The notes: generated by a model from the sequence alone, not told the origin. A stretch of DNA of 38,498 nucleotides from Acetobacterium wieringae (GCF_026646375.1 NZ_JAIPPU010000025.1:1-38498); one strand, 5' to 3'. Shown: positions 9,887 through 18,959, counted from the first letter of the stretch. Numbers and translations are program-made.

Positions 9887-9929
9887 CTAAAAAGAAAGAA
9901 TCCCTGTAAATAAAATTTACAGGGATTCT
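9887..9929 (-). terminator. Intrinsic terminator of the amidohydrolase gene
   Basis: Perfect 14-bp arms (9897-9910 and 9916-9929) around a 5-nt loop, followed on the minus strand by TCTTTCTTTTT. It sits 17 nt past the amidohydrolase stop codon and separates that gene from the B12/ABC operon. Confidence 0.9.
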
Positions 9930-9946
9930 CTTAAGCGCATTCATAA

Positions 9947-10804
9947 TTAGAGGTCAATAACCCATTTTCCAATGTTTTCCAATTTTTCTTCGGTCAATCC
10001 ACAGTCAAGCAAATAAGCAAGCTCATCTAAAGTACCTTGCCCCAGGGGAACTAATGTCGCTCCCGAGTCACTACCTAGTGCGATGTTCACACCCATTGCA
10101 TCCGCTTTTCTTACCATCAACTGATGTTGTCTAAAATACGTTTCCGATACTTTTTGATATTTTTTCATCGGGCTACGTTCATTACACCTGGCGATATTGG
10201 CAAAAGGTGCCAGGGTCGGCACCCAGATTACACCACTTTCACGCATGGCATGAAGGCAGTCATCATTAATTCCATATCCGTGTTCAATGGTATCCGCCCC
10301 CGATGTCAAAGCGATCATAATACCCTCTGGAGTGTTGGCATGAACCATGACTGATAAACCCTTTTGATGGGCATAATCAATCATCTCCGAACATTCACTT
10401 TTAGAAAACCCCACCGGACCTGAGGCACCAAGATCGGTAAAACTCATGATGCCGGTTAAAATAATTTTGATAAAATCAGGCTTCTTTTTGATGAGACTAT
10501 CCATCTTTTTGATGCCATCTTTTCCATTATCCACGGAGTCACCTAAAAAGTCACCATAATGGCCCTTTTTATATAATGCATGAATGGGGGTCTTAAAAAT
10601 AAGACCGGAATCTTTTGAAATATCTCTGAAGATTATTCCAATTCCTGAACCATCCCCGCCATCACGGATTGCCTGTACCCCTTTATTTTGAAAGCTTTTA
10701 ATTAGTCCTTTTATCGCCTCAATCGAGACTTCATCAGCTACATCAGATTTTTTCAAACCTTTTAATTGACCGAGCCCAACATGAACATGGCAATCAATTA
10801 ACAT
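9947..10804 (-). CDS. Metal-dependent amidohydrolase
   Basis: Amidohydrolase-superfamily TIM barrel (285 residues) that probably hydrolyses an amide or cyclic amide; the substrate is unknown. Metal-binding residues are recognisable: HxH at H6/H8 (DCHVHVG), a lysine at K113 (FIKIILTG) that may be the bridging carbamylated Lys, H155 (MVHANT), H175 (TIEHGYG) and the catalytic D246 (GSDSG). The ATG at 10804 lies inside the end of a small upstream ORF (11-nt overlap) and has no good ribosome binding site of its own. Translational coupling to that ORF is therefore likely. The protein begins directly with the first barrel strand and lacks the N-terminal beta-sandwich of many relatives, so it is a short form. 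Confidence 0.85.
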   Translation of the reverse strand: MLIDCHVHVGLGQLKGLKKSDVADEVSIEAIKGLIKSFQNKGVQAIRDGGDGSGIGIIFRDISKDSGLIFKTPIHALYKKGHYGDFLGDSVDNGKDGIKKMDSLIKKKPDFIKIILTGIMSFTDLGASGPVGFSKSECSEMIDYAHQKGLSVMVHANTPEGIMIALTSGADTIEHGYGINDDCLHAMRESGVIWVPTLAPFANIARCNERSPMKKYQKVSETYFRQHQLMVRKADAMGVNIALGSDSGATLVPLGQGTLDELAYLLDCGLTEEKLENIGKWVIDL

Positions 10805-10943
10805 GCTTTTTGTTTACGCACACATCGCAACGCATATCCGTAACTCCAGATTTAGCTGCCTCGATTGCAATTGCTGCTATTTTCAATTTATCACCAACCT
10901 GTAAACCTACGCGTATCATCAGTTTTGATAGCGATATAACCAA
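10794..10943 (-). CDS. Small 49-residue ORF coupled to the amidohydrolase gene
   Basis: An open frame with TTG start (10943-10941), preceded by GGAGGAG eight nt upstream, ending in TGA at 10796-10794. Its last codons overlap the ATG of the amidohydrolase gene. The peptide is mostly helical in character (KIAAIAIEAAKSGV) and ends with a CxxC pair (RCDVC) at residues 39-42. I do not recognise a family. Evidence that it is real: a strong ribosome binding site, coupling to a gene that lacks its own, and a structured leader that can mask exactly this site. It could instead be a leader peptide or a degenerate remnant of a longer N-terminal region. Confidence 0.45.
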   Translation of the reverse strand: MVISLSKLMIRVGLQVGDKLKIAAIAIEAAKSGVTDMRCDVCVNKKHVN

Positions 10944-11047
10944 AATAAATGCTCCTCCATAAGTTGAACGGTTTATTCGAATAAACCATTCTCCTTAAAA
11001 TGAGCAGCTTATGAGATAAACCGCTCACCTTAAGAGGAGCATTTAGA
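10944..11047 (-). promoter_or_regulatory. Structured leader with ribosome-binding-site sequestering repeat
   Basis: On the minus-strand RNA, a 12-nt segment at 11045-11034 is perfectly complementary to 10957-10946, which contains the GGAGGAG site of the small ORF. A competing helix can form between 11039-11023 and 11005-10991 (11 consecutive pairs including two G-U, plus CTCC/GGAG after a 2-nt bulge). It uses part of the same 5' arm and would free the ribosome binding site. Between them is a perfect 18-nt palindrome (10970-10987) forming a 7-bp stem with a TCGA loop. This is the layout of a translational riboswitch or similar switch. I could not match it to a known class. Confidence 0.5.
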
Positions 11048-11084
11048 ATCTCCGGCATGGCCGGTATTCGTTTTGAATTTGATC

Positions 11085-11987
11085 TTAAACGACTGGAGTG
11101 ATTGGTGCAATACCAGCTAAGTCGAGAATTTCTGGAATTCTATTTTCCCAACCTAATGACATGATATGAACACCTTGAGCATAGTCTTTACATTCTCTAA
11201 TCAGACGAGCACAGATTTCAACACCAGTATCACCAGCTTTGGTTTTTTCTTTATCTGCCTGCAATTCAGCAATCATTTCATCAGGAACATGAACACCAGC
11301 TACATTGGCATTCATATATCGGCACATACCGACATTTTTAGGAATGATCAGACCCAATTGTACAGGCACGCCAAATTGTTTTGCTTGTTCCATAAATTTG
11401 ATGAATTTTTCTGGCTCATAAACACCCTGAGTTTGGAAATATTCACATCCAGCTTTTACTTTTGCTTCCATTTTTGCCAACTGAACATCGACTGAATCAC
11501 TACAAGGTGATACAACAGCACCTTTGGCAAATTTTGGAGGAGCGCCATCTACTTCATTGCCCGCAATATCAAAACCTTCTTCCAATCTTTTTACTGCATG
11601 AATCAATGAAACAGAATCTAAATCAAAAACTGGTTTTGCCTGAGGATGATCACCCAATGTTGTGTAATCTCCAGTTAACAGTAGTAAATTTTCAATACCC
11701 AGTAATGCTGCACTTAAGATATCAGACTGCAGGGCAATACGATTTCGATCTCGACAAGTCACCTGGAAGATTGGCAGAAGCCCTTCATCCTTAAGAACTC
11801 GACAGGTTGCCAGTGAACCTGTTCTCATGACTGAGGATTGGTTATCCGTTACATTCAATGCATGAACCCGGGTTTTTAAATATTCATGGGCATCTTTAAT
11901 TAAATGGTCAAGTTCAACCCCTTTTGGAGGTCCTACTTCCGCAGTTAATACAAACTCGCCACGTTCAAACAGCTCAGTTATTCTCAT
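11085..11987 (-). CDS. metF: Methylenetetrahydrofolate reductase, MetF subunit
   Basis: Reduces 5,10-methylene-THF to 5-methyl-THF, the last folate step of the Wood-Ljungdahl methyl branch. The 300-residue TIM barrel has the catalytic Glu at E17 (LTAEVGPPKG) and the family segment around LTGDYTTLGDHPQAKPVFDL, which helps bind flavin. AGGAGT lies 8 nt before the ATG. It is the last gene of the fhs-to-metF run and lies 33 nt after metV. In A. woodii, MetF works in a complex with MetV and RnfC2, and the same three genes are adjacent here. Confidence 0.95.
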   Translation of the reverse strand: MRITELFERGEFVLTAEVGPPKGVELDHLIKDAHEYLKTRVHALNVTDNQSSVMRTGSLATCRVLKDEGLLPIFQVTCRDRNRIALQSDILSAALLGIENLLLLTGDYTTLGDHPQAKPVFDLDSVSLIHAVKRLEEGFDIAGNEVDGAPPKFAKGAVVSPCSDSVDVQLAKMEAKVKAGCEYFQTQGVYEPEKFIKFMEQAKQFGVPVQLGLIIPKNVGMCRYMNANVAGVHVPDEMIAELQADKEKTKAGDTGVEICARLIRECKDYAQGVHIMSLGWENRIPEILDLAGIAPITPVV

Positions 11988-12020
11988 TTATAATTACTCC
12001 TACTCTTTTTAAATTATTGG

Positions 12021-12638
12021 TTATTCTGCGTTTGGATTGTTATAGTTGCGCACTTTGGGTGCGTCATATTTCATGTTATCCAGTTTGTCCAGTTTCTCCA
12101 ATTTTCTGTAAATTCGTTCCCAGCCACATTCCATGTTCTTATCAACTTCACACTTGCCTTCTTTGGCACCGCCACATTGGCCGTTGATCAGACTCTTTGA
12201 ACATGCAGTAATTGGACAGATTCCACCAGTACCATTGAGGTAGCATTCGCCACACTGTCCACAATCAACATTCAGAGGAGTTACACCCTGGAATCCTGGC
12301 AATGGATAGGTATCACAGCAGGAATAGACTTTTTTGCCTTCAAATAGTGCGGCAACAGTCTGTATCCCAACACCACAGGAGAATACCAGAATGGTATCAG
12401 CCGCATTGATGACATCAGTATGTTTTTTTAATTGCAGCTTCAGATTATCTGGATTACAGATATAATCGGTGGTGATGATCTGAGTTACTTCTTTATTGGC
12501 TGACAGTTCTTTTTGAAATGCATCCGCTTCATGTTCTGCAAAATAAACTTCTTTGCAACCATGACAGTTGATGATTACTGTTTTTCCCTGGGCCAGCGCT
12601 TCAATTGCTTCTTGTGATTTTAGTTGGGTAATCAGCAT
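12021..12638 (-). CDS. metV: MetV subunit of methylene-THF reductase
   Basis: A 205-residue cysteine-rich partner of MetF, of the kind that supports electron transfer or assembly in acetogen methylene-THF reductases. Cysteine clusters are CHGC (C25, C28), SCGVG and the dense C-terminal block beginning CGQCGECYLN and continuing through GGICPITAC to MECGW. These match the family that binds zinc and/or Fe-S. GGGAGG lies 8 nt before the ATG, and the upstream rnfC2 stop codon ends 1 nt before the start, so translation is coupled. The same cysteine-rich domain is repeated as the N-terminus of RnfC2. Confidence 0.92.
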   Translation of the reverse strand: MLITQLKSQEAIEALAQGKTVIINCHGCKEVYFAEHEADAFQKELSANKEVTQIITTDYICNPDNLKLQLKKHTDVINAADTILVFSCGVGIQTVAALFEGKKVYSCCDTYPLPGFQGVTPLNVDCGQCGECYLNGTGGICPITACSKSLINGQCGGAKEGKCEVDKNMECGWERIYRKLEKLDKLDNMKYDAPKVRNYNNPNAE

Positions 12639-12639
12639 A

Positions 12640-14604
12640 TTATTTACCCTCCCTTATAGCAGTTTTTCCGATTTTAATACGCTCAACAATTGGAATCTTT
12701 GATGAACAGATATATTCACAACATCCACATTCAATACAATCCATGGTATTTTGTGCTTTCATGCCTTCCCAGTTTTCTTCTAAAGCGAATTTTGTGAAAT
12801 AAAGTGGGCGAAGTTCCATTGGACATACATCCATACAACGGCCACACTTGATACACTCAACGGCTTCTTTAACAATGGTTTCTACGGCAATAATACCATT
12901 AGAACATTTCAGCATAGGTACATTGAGATCCGCCTGGGCGAAGCCCATCATTGGACCACCAATTTTAACAGTAACATCATCGCCTTTGACATCGCCGCAA
13001 TAGTTGACGATATCTTTGACTGAGGTACCAATCTTAACTAAGTAGTTACCTGGTTTATTCATCCGGTTACCGCTGACAGTAACAACCCGTTCAATGAGCG
13101 GCATTCCGAGCTGGATTGCATCAGAAACGGCTTTGGCGGTACTGACGTTACATACAACTGCACCAACATCCATTGGCAGTCCACCACTTGGAACTTGTTT
13201 GCCCATAACCCGTTTGATGAGCATTTTTTCAGCCCCTTGTGGATATTTGGTTTTGGCAACTACAATTTCGATGTTTTCGATATCAGCAGTTTTTGACTGC
13301 ATCAATTCAACAGCATCCATTTTATTATCTTCAATGGCAATCACACCTTTTGGCGCACCAGAAGCTTTCATCATCGCTTTTAAACCATAAATCACTTCAT
13401 CAGCATATTCGAGCAGAACCCGGTGATCGGCGGTCAAAATTGGTTCGCATTCACAGGCGTTAAGTAATACAAGTTCAATTGGTTTTGGCGATTTAAGTTT
13501 AACGGCAGTTGGGAATCCAGCTCCCCCCATCCCGACAACACCTTTTTCGCGGACAATTTCGATAATTTCATCAGCAGAAAGACTATCAATGTCGCCAGCT
13601 GGTTTTACTGACTCGTCAAGAGTATTTTTGCCATCTGATTGAATCACAATCGCCAATGAATCTAAGCCGCTAACAGGATGTCGTCGCGGTTCAACCGCTA
13701 CGACAGTACCGCTGACGCTGGCGTGAATTGCGCTACTGACAACACCAGCTGCCTGAGCAATTTTCTGACCCATTTTAACCTGCTGACCAACTGTAACAAT
13801 TGGCTCAGCTGGAGCTCCAGCATGCTGTGACATGGGAATAACCACATTGACTGGATCTGGGAATGGTACCAGTCCAATATGTTCACTCAGTTCTTTGAAT
13901 TCGGTTGGATGAATACCACCATAGTAACCTTCATATCGTTCTTCACGAACAGATTTTACATATTCACTGACAAACTTATGATTAACTTTGGTGTAATCCC
14001 GAAGTTCCACTGGTTTATCCAACAGTTCCTGTAAGCGTCCCTGTTTTTCCAGTCGTTCATAGATCAACTGCCATCCACAGTCCATCTCTTTATCAACTTC
14101 ACATTTACCATTTTTAGCACCGCCGCATTGGCCGTTCAACAGGCTCTTAGAACAGTCTACAACTGGGCAGATCCCACCGGTCATGTTCAAATAACACTGA
14201 CCACATGCTTCACATAAGGTCGTTGTCAATGCCATTCCATGGTAACCATCAACAGTTACAGTATCGCTGCCGGCATAAACCGGAATATCAAGCAATCCTG
14301 CCATGGTTTGGATACCCAGACCACATGAAATAACAAATACATTTTTGGCTTCTTGGGGAATAAGATCCTGGAAGGCCTTCGATGTTAATGGTTCGTTGCA
14401 CAGAAAATCGATTTGTGCCGAGCCAACGATATTTTTGCCCTGTTCTTTGGCAATTTCTTCAAAAAGACCGCATTCAGGTTCATCAAAACTAGCGAGTTCT
14501 TTGAAGCATTTGTTACAGGCTACAACAAATAAGTCATTCTTATCTGCCAGAACCGCATCGAGCTCTTCCTTTCTTTTCAGTTTAAACTTCGTGTAATCCT
14601 CCAA
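12640..14604 (-). CDS. rnfC2: RnfC2: MetV-like domain fused to an RnfC-type NADH-oxidising subunit
   Basis: A 654-residue fusion. Residues 1 to about 205 are a MetV-like cysteine-rich domain. The rest is RnfC-like: a glycine-rich NADH/FMN-binding segment (VVGMGGAGFPTAVKL) and two ferredoxin-type 4Fe-4S motifs near the C-terminus (CIKCGRCMDVCPMELRP and CIECGCCEYICSSKIP). In A. woodii, RnfC2 is the NADH-oxidising subunit of the MetF-MetV-RnfC2 methylene-THF reductase. The start is a TTG codon at 14604-14602, supported by AAGGAGG 7 nt upstream. It sits between folD and metV in the methyl-branch operon. It is a soluble paralogue of the membrane Rnf subunit, not part of an rnf operon. Confidence 0.93.
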   Translation of the reverse strand: MEDYTKFKLKRKEELDAVLADKNDLFVVACNKCFKELASFDEPECGLFEEIAKEQGKNIVGSAQIDFLCNEPLTSKAFQDLIPQEAKNVFVISCGLGIQTMAGLLDIPVYAGSDTVTVDGYHGMALTTTLCEACGQCYLNMTGGICPVVDCSKSLLNGQCGGAKNGKCEVDKEMDCGWQLIYERLEKQGRLQELLDKPVELRDYTKVNHKFVSEYVKSVREERYEGYYGGIHPTEFKELSEHIGLVPFPDPVNVVIPMSQHAGAPAEPIVTVGQQVKMGQKIAQAAGVVSSAIHASVSGTVVAVEPRRHPVSGLDSLAIVIQSDGKNTLDESVKPAGDIDSLSADEIIEIVREKGVVGMGGAGFPTAVKLKSPKPIELVLLNACECEPILTADHRVLLEYADEVIYGLKAMMKASGAPKGVIAIEDNKMDAVELMQSKTADIENIEIVVAKTKYPQGAEKMLIKRVMGKQVPSGGLPMDVGAVVCNVSTAKAVSDAIQLGMPLIERVVTVSGNRMNKPGNYLVKIGTSVKDIVNYCGDVKGDDVTVKIGGPMMGFAQADLNVPMLKCSNGIIAVETIVKEAVECIKCGRCMDVCPMELRPLYFTKFALEENWEGMKAQNTMDCIECGCCEYICSSKIPIVERIKIGKTAIREGK

Positions 14605-14632
14605 TTGTATACCTCCTTTGTTTTTTCAGATT

Positions 14633-15538
14633 TTATAGTAATCCGCTTTGCATTTTACAAGCTTTGATAACGTGTTTAGCCAGTAAAGCTGTTGTAATTG
14701 GGCCTGTTCCGCCGCCACATCCTGGTGTTGCTGAAGTAATCATGGCAACCTTGTCCAGACAGTCAACGTGAGCATCCCCAGCTCGGATTTTCTTGCCTTC
14801 TTCGTTTAAAATAAATTCTTTGTTTTCGTCTTTCATCTGAGACATTGCAACGTCGATCAGAATACAGTTTTCATTTAACATTTCTGGTCTGACCAAGCCG
14901 TAAATACCGCAAGCGGTAACAACAATATCAGCAGTTTTTGTGAAAGATGATGTATCTTTAGTGTGTACATGACACATTGTAACTGTTGCAAATTCGTTTG
15001 TTAACATAATTGTCAGTGGTTTTCCCAACACGTTGGAGTTATTAATAACAACAACGTCTTTGCCTTTAACATCGATATTATAGAATTTGAACATTTCCAT
15101 AACGCCTTCAGCTGTACATGGGAAGAATCCTCTTTCGTCTGCGATCATCAATTTACCTAAGTTTGTTGGATTAAGGGCATCTGGATCTTTTTCAGGGCTT
15201 AACAGATATTTGATTTTTTCAGCATCAATTTGATCTGGAAGCGGCTGGAAGATTAACACAGAGTGAATGTTTTTGTCTTCGTTGATTGCCTGAAGTTTGG
15301 CAATAAAATCAGCTTCGGTTACGTCGATTGGGAATTGAACAGATTCAACTTCGATATTTGATTTTCCCATTCTGGTGATGATGCTTTTTTCATAAGAAAT
15401 AGAACCGGGATCTTCACCAACTCGCATGATTGCCATTTTTACCTGGATGCCTTTTTCTTTTAGTTCGTTGGCATCTTTCAGTACTTCAGCCAGCATTGAC
15501 TCGCTAACTTCTTTTCCGCTTAATAATTTTGCTGCCAT
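14633..15538 (-). CDS. folD: Methylenetetrahydrofolate dehydrogenase (FolD family)
   Basis: Interconverts methylene-THF and methenyl-THF using NAD(P). The 301 residues show the FolD signatures FQPLPDQ, DPDALNPTNLGKLM, a dinucleotide fold (VVINNSNVLGKPL) and the C-terminal TPGCGGGTGPITTALL. One oddity matters: the catalytic lysine of the usual YxxxK motif is absent, because the segment reads Y49-E-K-S-I53. In the bifunctional E. coli enzyme that lysine is needed for cyclohydrolase activity. This fits a monofunctional dehydrogenase, as reported for A. woodii, with FchA doing the cyclohydrolase step. GAGGAG lies about 10 nt before the ATG. Confidence 0.95.
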   Translation of the reverse strand: MAAKLLSGKEVSESMLAEVLKDANELKEKGIQVKMAIMRVGEDPGSISYEKSIITRMGKSNIEVESVQFPIDVTEADFIAKLQAINEDKNIHSVLIFQPLPDQIDAEKIKYLLSPEKDPDALNPTNLGKLMIADERGFFPCTAEGVMEMFKFYNIDVKGKDVVVINNSNVLGKPLTIMLTNEFATVTMCHVHTKDTSSFTKTADIVVTACGIYGLVRPEMLNENCILIDVAMSQMKDENKEFILNEEGKKIRAGDAHVDCLDKVAMITSATPGCGGGTGPITTALLAKHVIKACKMQSGLL

Positions 15539-15578
15539 AATTATAATTCTCCTCTTTGTTCAAAATTTTTAATTATTT

Positions 15579-16238
15579 TTATGAAAGTTGTTTTTCAACA
15601 TCTGCATAAACACGATCACAGATTTCAACGCCTTTGTCCAGCATCGGTTTGACTCGATTATTAACATCAGCTACATAATCTGCGTCTTTGATTGTTTTAA
15701 TATTAATTAAAACATTCACCCAACCACTGATCATAGCCGCTCTTAAACACTGAACACCGCAAGCAACATCACTGATTGCCAGCGCTGAACCTTTTCCTAC
15801 CAGTTCTTCCTGTAATAAAACTGCTTTGTAACATACTTCGACAATTTCAAGCGGAATACTGCAAGCAACCTTTGTACATTCTTCTAAGGTTTTTTCTTTG
15901 TAAGCCTTTTCTTCTTCAGTTTCTTTAGGAAGGCCATAAGCCTTTGATAGTGGTAAAAAGTTTTTTGCATCTTCATCAATCATCGCTAACAGACGATCCT
16001 GAAGCACTTGCGCTTCTTTTAAAATACGCTGAATATCGTCTTCAAATTCTGCATATTTTTTCTTTCCTGTGGTAAGGTTTCCAACCATTCCAGCCAGAGC
16101 CGTTCCAACTGCACCGACTAATGCGGCTGCGCCACCACCACCAGGAACCGCTGCCTTGCTGTACAGGGCTTCAACAAATTCTGTGCATTTTTTTTCTGAG
16201 ATCGAACCAAGATCAGTTCCTACTGCATCAAATTCCAT
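15579..16238 (-). CDS. fchA: Methenyltetrahydrofolate cyclohydrolase (FchA)
   Basis: Converts 10-formyl-THF to 5,10-methenyl-THF in the methyl branch. The 219-residue protein belongs to the cyclodeaminase/cyclohydrolase (FTCD-C) family: a helical bundle with the conserved N-terminal AVPGGGGAAALVGAVGTAL and a GSALAISDVACGVQCLRAAM segment. GTGGAG lies 6 nt before the ATG. It sits between fhs and folD and probably supplies the cyclohydrolase activity that the lysine-deficient FolD lacks. Confidence 0.93.
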   Translation of the reverse strand: MEFDAVGTDLGSISEKKCTEFVEALYSKAAVPGGGGAAALVGAVGTALAGMVGNLTTGKKKYAEFEDDIQRILKEAQVLQDRLLAMIDEDAKNFLPLSKAYGLPKETEEEKAYKEKTLEECTKVACSIPLEIVEVCYKAVLLQEELVGKGSALAISDVACGVQCLRAAMISGWVNVLINIKTIKDADYVADVNNRVKPMLDKGVEICDRVYADVEKQLS

Positions 16239-16285
16239 TTACTAACTCCACTTCAATTTTTATTGTAATTTTTATCGTAATAATG

Positions 16286-16315
16286 ATCGAGTGGGTTCCG
16301 CAGAACCCGCCCGAT
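16286..16315 (-). other. Intercistronic hairpin between fhs and fchA
   Basis: Twelve base pairs with one internal mismatch: ATCG/CGAT at the foot, then GTGGGTTC pairing with GAACCCGC, around a CGCA loop. No U-run follows on either strand, so it is probably an mRNA processing or stability element and not a full terminator. Confidence 0.5.
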
Positions 16316-16331
16316 TCAAAAGCTTTTGTTT

Positions 16332-18008
16332 CTAGAATAAACCAGCAATTACGCCATTTTCATCAACATCAATTTTTTCGGCCGCTGGTACTTTTGGCAG
16401 ACCAGGCATTTTCATGATTTCACCGGTTAAGGCAACAATGAAGCCAGCTCCTGCAGAGATGTTCGCCTGACGTACAGTAATTCTGAAACCGGTTGGTCGA
16501 CCCAGTTTGGTCTGATCATCGGTTAACGAATACTGGGTTTTTGCCATACAGATTGGCACCTTGTCAAAGCCAAGGGCAGTCAATCGTTCGATTTCTTTGG
16601 CTGCGGTTGGGGTAAAGTCTACACCGTCGGCTCCGTAAATACGGGTGGCAATGGCTTCGATTTTTGCTTTGATTGGCATATCCAAGTCATAACAGAATTC
16701 GAAGTTTCCTTCGCTTTCGTCAATTAAGCGAACCACTTCTTTAGCCAGTTCTTCTCCGCCTTCGCCGCCTTTTGCCCATACCTGGGAAATAGCCACGTTA
16801 ACGCCCAGTTTCTGACATTCCGATTTAACCAGTGCCAGTTCCGCTTCGGTATCCAGTGGGAATTCGTTGATGGCTACTACTGCTGGTAATTTAAATACCT
16901 GAGTAATGTTTTCAACATGTTTTAAAAGATTTGGCAGACCGGCTTTTAAAGCATCCAGATTTTCTTCGTTCAGGTCAGCTTTAGCTACGCCACCATTGTA
17001 TTTAAGGGCTCGTACGGTAGCAACAATAATTACGGCATCTGGTTTTAAACCAGCCATACGGCATTTGATGTCAAGGAATTTTTCAGCACCAAGGTCGGCT
17101 CCGAATCCACCTTCGGTGACCACGTAGTCAGCAAAATGCATGGCCATACGGGTAGCGATTACAGAGTTACAGCCATGAGCAATATTGGCGAATGGTCCAC
17201 CATGGATAAAGGCTGGTGTGCCTTCCAGAGTTTGAACGAGGTTTGGTTTTAAGGCATCTTTTAACAGAGCAGCCATGGCGCCGTTGGCTTTTAACTGCTC
17301 AGCGGTGATGGGTTCGCCAGTTACGCTGTAGCCAACGATGATGCGGCCCAGTCGGACTTTTAAATCAGAGATGTCACTGGCCAGACAGAAAGCTGCCATT
17401 ACTTCAGATGCAACGGTGATATCAAATCCATCTTCACGGACAACACCGTCTCCGGATCCACCTAAACCATCAACAATGTTTCGCAGTTGACGGTCATTCA
17501 TGTCAACACATCGTCTCCAGGTAATTTTTTTAGGGTCAATTTTTAATTCATTACCTTGTTTGATATGATTATCCAGCATTGCTGCCAGTAAATTGTTAGC
17601 AGCTCCGATGGCATGGAAGTCACCGGTAAAGTGAAGGTTGATATCTTCCATTGGCACAACCTGAGCGTATCCGCCACCTGCGGCTCCACCTTTGACACCA
17701 AATACTGGTCCCAAGGATGGCTCTCTCAAGGCTACCAGGGTATTTTTTCCAATTCGTGATAACCCATCCGCAACCCCGATTGTAGTGGTTGTTTTTCCTT
17801 CACCGGCTGGTGTTGGATTGATGGCAGTAGTCAGGATTAACCGGGCTTTTTTTCCGGTGTTTTTCTTTAACAGATTATAGTCAACCTTTGCTTTATACTT
17901 CCCATATAAATCCAGATCGTCTTCTGTTAAACCCAATTTCTTTGCTATCTCACGAATATCCTGTGGTGTAGCTTCCTGTGCAATCTCAATGTCTGATTTA
18001 AAACCCAT
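16332..18008 (-). CDS. fhs: Formate-tetrahydrofolate ligase
   Basis: ATP-dependent activation of formate to 10-formyl-THF, the entry step of the methyl branch. The 558-residue length is standard. The nucleotide-binding loop [13 protein letters not shown] (residues 66-78) is intact, as are the [20 protein letters not shown] segment and the C-terminal [19 protein letters not shown]. The frame is open to 18050, but the start is the ATG at 18008, where GGAGG lies 7 nt upstream and the expected N-terminus [11 protein letters not shown] begins. It is the first gene of the run fhs-fchA-folD-rnfC2-metV-metF. Confidence 0.97.
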   Translation of the reverse strand: MGFKSDIEIAQEATPQDIREIAKKLGLTEDDLDLYGKYKAKVDYNLLKKNTGKKARLILTTAINPTPAGEGKTTTTIGVADGLSRIGKNTLVALREPSLGPVFGVKGGAAGGGYAQVVPMEDINLHFTGDFHAIGAANNLLAAMLDNHIKQGNELKIDPKKITWRRCVDMNDRQLRNIVDGLGGSGDGVVREDGFDITVASEVMAAFCLASDISDLKVRLGRIIVGYSVTGEPITAEQLKANGAMAALLKDALKPNLVQTLEGTPAFIHGGPFANIAHGCNSVIATRMAMHFADYVVTEGGFGADLGAEKFLDIKCRMAGLKPDAVIIVATVRALKYNGGVAKADLNEENLDALKAGLPNLLKHVENITQVFKLPAVVAINEFPLDTEAELALVKSECQKLGVNVAISQVWAKGGEGGEELAKEVVRLIDESEGNFEFCYDLDMPIKAKIEAIATRIYGADGVDFTPTAAKEIERLTALGFDKVPICMAKTQYSLTDDQTKLGRPTGFRITVRQANISAGAGFIVALTGEIMKMPGLPKVPAAEKIDVDENGVIAGLF

Positions 18009-18067
18009 ATTATTTCCTCCAATACTTTGATAAATTTTTAACATCTGCATTTATGATATATGATTTT

Positions 18068-18097
18068 AATCTAAAAATCAAACAATAAATGTGACAA
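18068..18097 (-). promoter_or_regulatory. Possible sigma-A promoter for the fhs operon
   Basis: TTGTCA (18097-18092) and TAGATT (18073-18068) with an 18-nt spacer on the minus strand, about 60 nt before the fhs ATG. The -10 matches only 4 of 6 consensus bases, so this is tentative. Confidence 0.35.
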
Positions 18098-18617
18098 TTT
18101 TTTACTGAAAAAATACGAATAACGTTTACATTTACGGGGTTTACATCGATTATCTGAACAATATTTTACTCTGCGACACAAAACTTATTTGCAATTCAAC
18201 CATCAATTGTATTTTGTTTCACTATTATTTTTTATTACTGTTCTTAAATCGATTTTAGTAAAACATTTTTGCGGTTTTCTGAAAAAATAACCTGTTTTTG
18301 TAATTATAGATCAATTTCCATTTTTTTCTACACTTGACTTATCCACTTACTATCTACCATAGAATTCCTTTTCACCAAAGACCGTCTCTCAATTTCACCT
18401 TCTTTCCTCTTTTTGAAAACTTATTTTCCAAATTATGCTATTCTACATGCCCTATTAAGTCCGTTCTCTGAAATACTGATACCGGGCAGACTGTCCACTA
18501 TTTACTTGTATATACAAATTTATTTCAGATTACCATTATTCAAAAAAAAAGTCAAATTATTTCTAGTTTAATTCAATTTATTTTCTTTTATTGTTTGTTA
18601 AATCTCAAACGAACCAT

Positions 18618-18892
18618 TTAGGGGTAATATATCTCCTTGTATCGATGTTGTAGTTCATTATATTCATTATCAATCGCTCTTATTTTTACTCTTGCATTCT
18701 GAGACTTCTTTTTTTATCCTCACCATCTTCTTGACAATAAGATTTTTGTTCAACTTATCAGCATCTCTTTTTCAAAACTTCAAGAAACAGATTAGCCCAG
18801 TTAACATCTGAATTTTTCAAATCTGCTCCACGACCTTCAATGCATATATTACTCAAATGACCGAATAAATTGATATCAAATTCAATAAGTTT
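18618..18892 (-). pseudogene. Possible decayed coding remnant in the long intergenic gap
   Basis: The 1,042-nt gap between fhs and the plus-strand gene at 19051 holds no intact gene. On the minus strand, 18892-18758 is an open segment of 44 sense codons whose translation is unusually protein-like (KLIEFDINLFGHLSN, then DLKNSDVNWANLFLEVLKK) but has no start codon. Further open stretches in shifted frames follow to 18618 (ending NEYNELQHRYKEIYYP). This looks like a gene broken by frameshifts, but the pieces are short and chance cannot be excluded. I do not recognise a family. The rest of the gap is AT-rich and apart from promoters shows nothing I can name. Confidence 0.25.
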
Positions 18893-18959
18893 CTAAAGTA
18901 TCCACCATCTTAAAAAATACTTATCAACTCGACAATTTTATCATTATCAATCTATCATA

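Noticed and set aside
11046..11075. CCGGC-CAT-GCCGG hairpin after metF as a terminator
   Set aside because: The stem is only 5 bp with a 3-nt loop and no T-run follows, so transcription probably reads through toward the small ORF.
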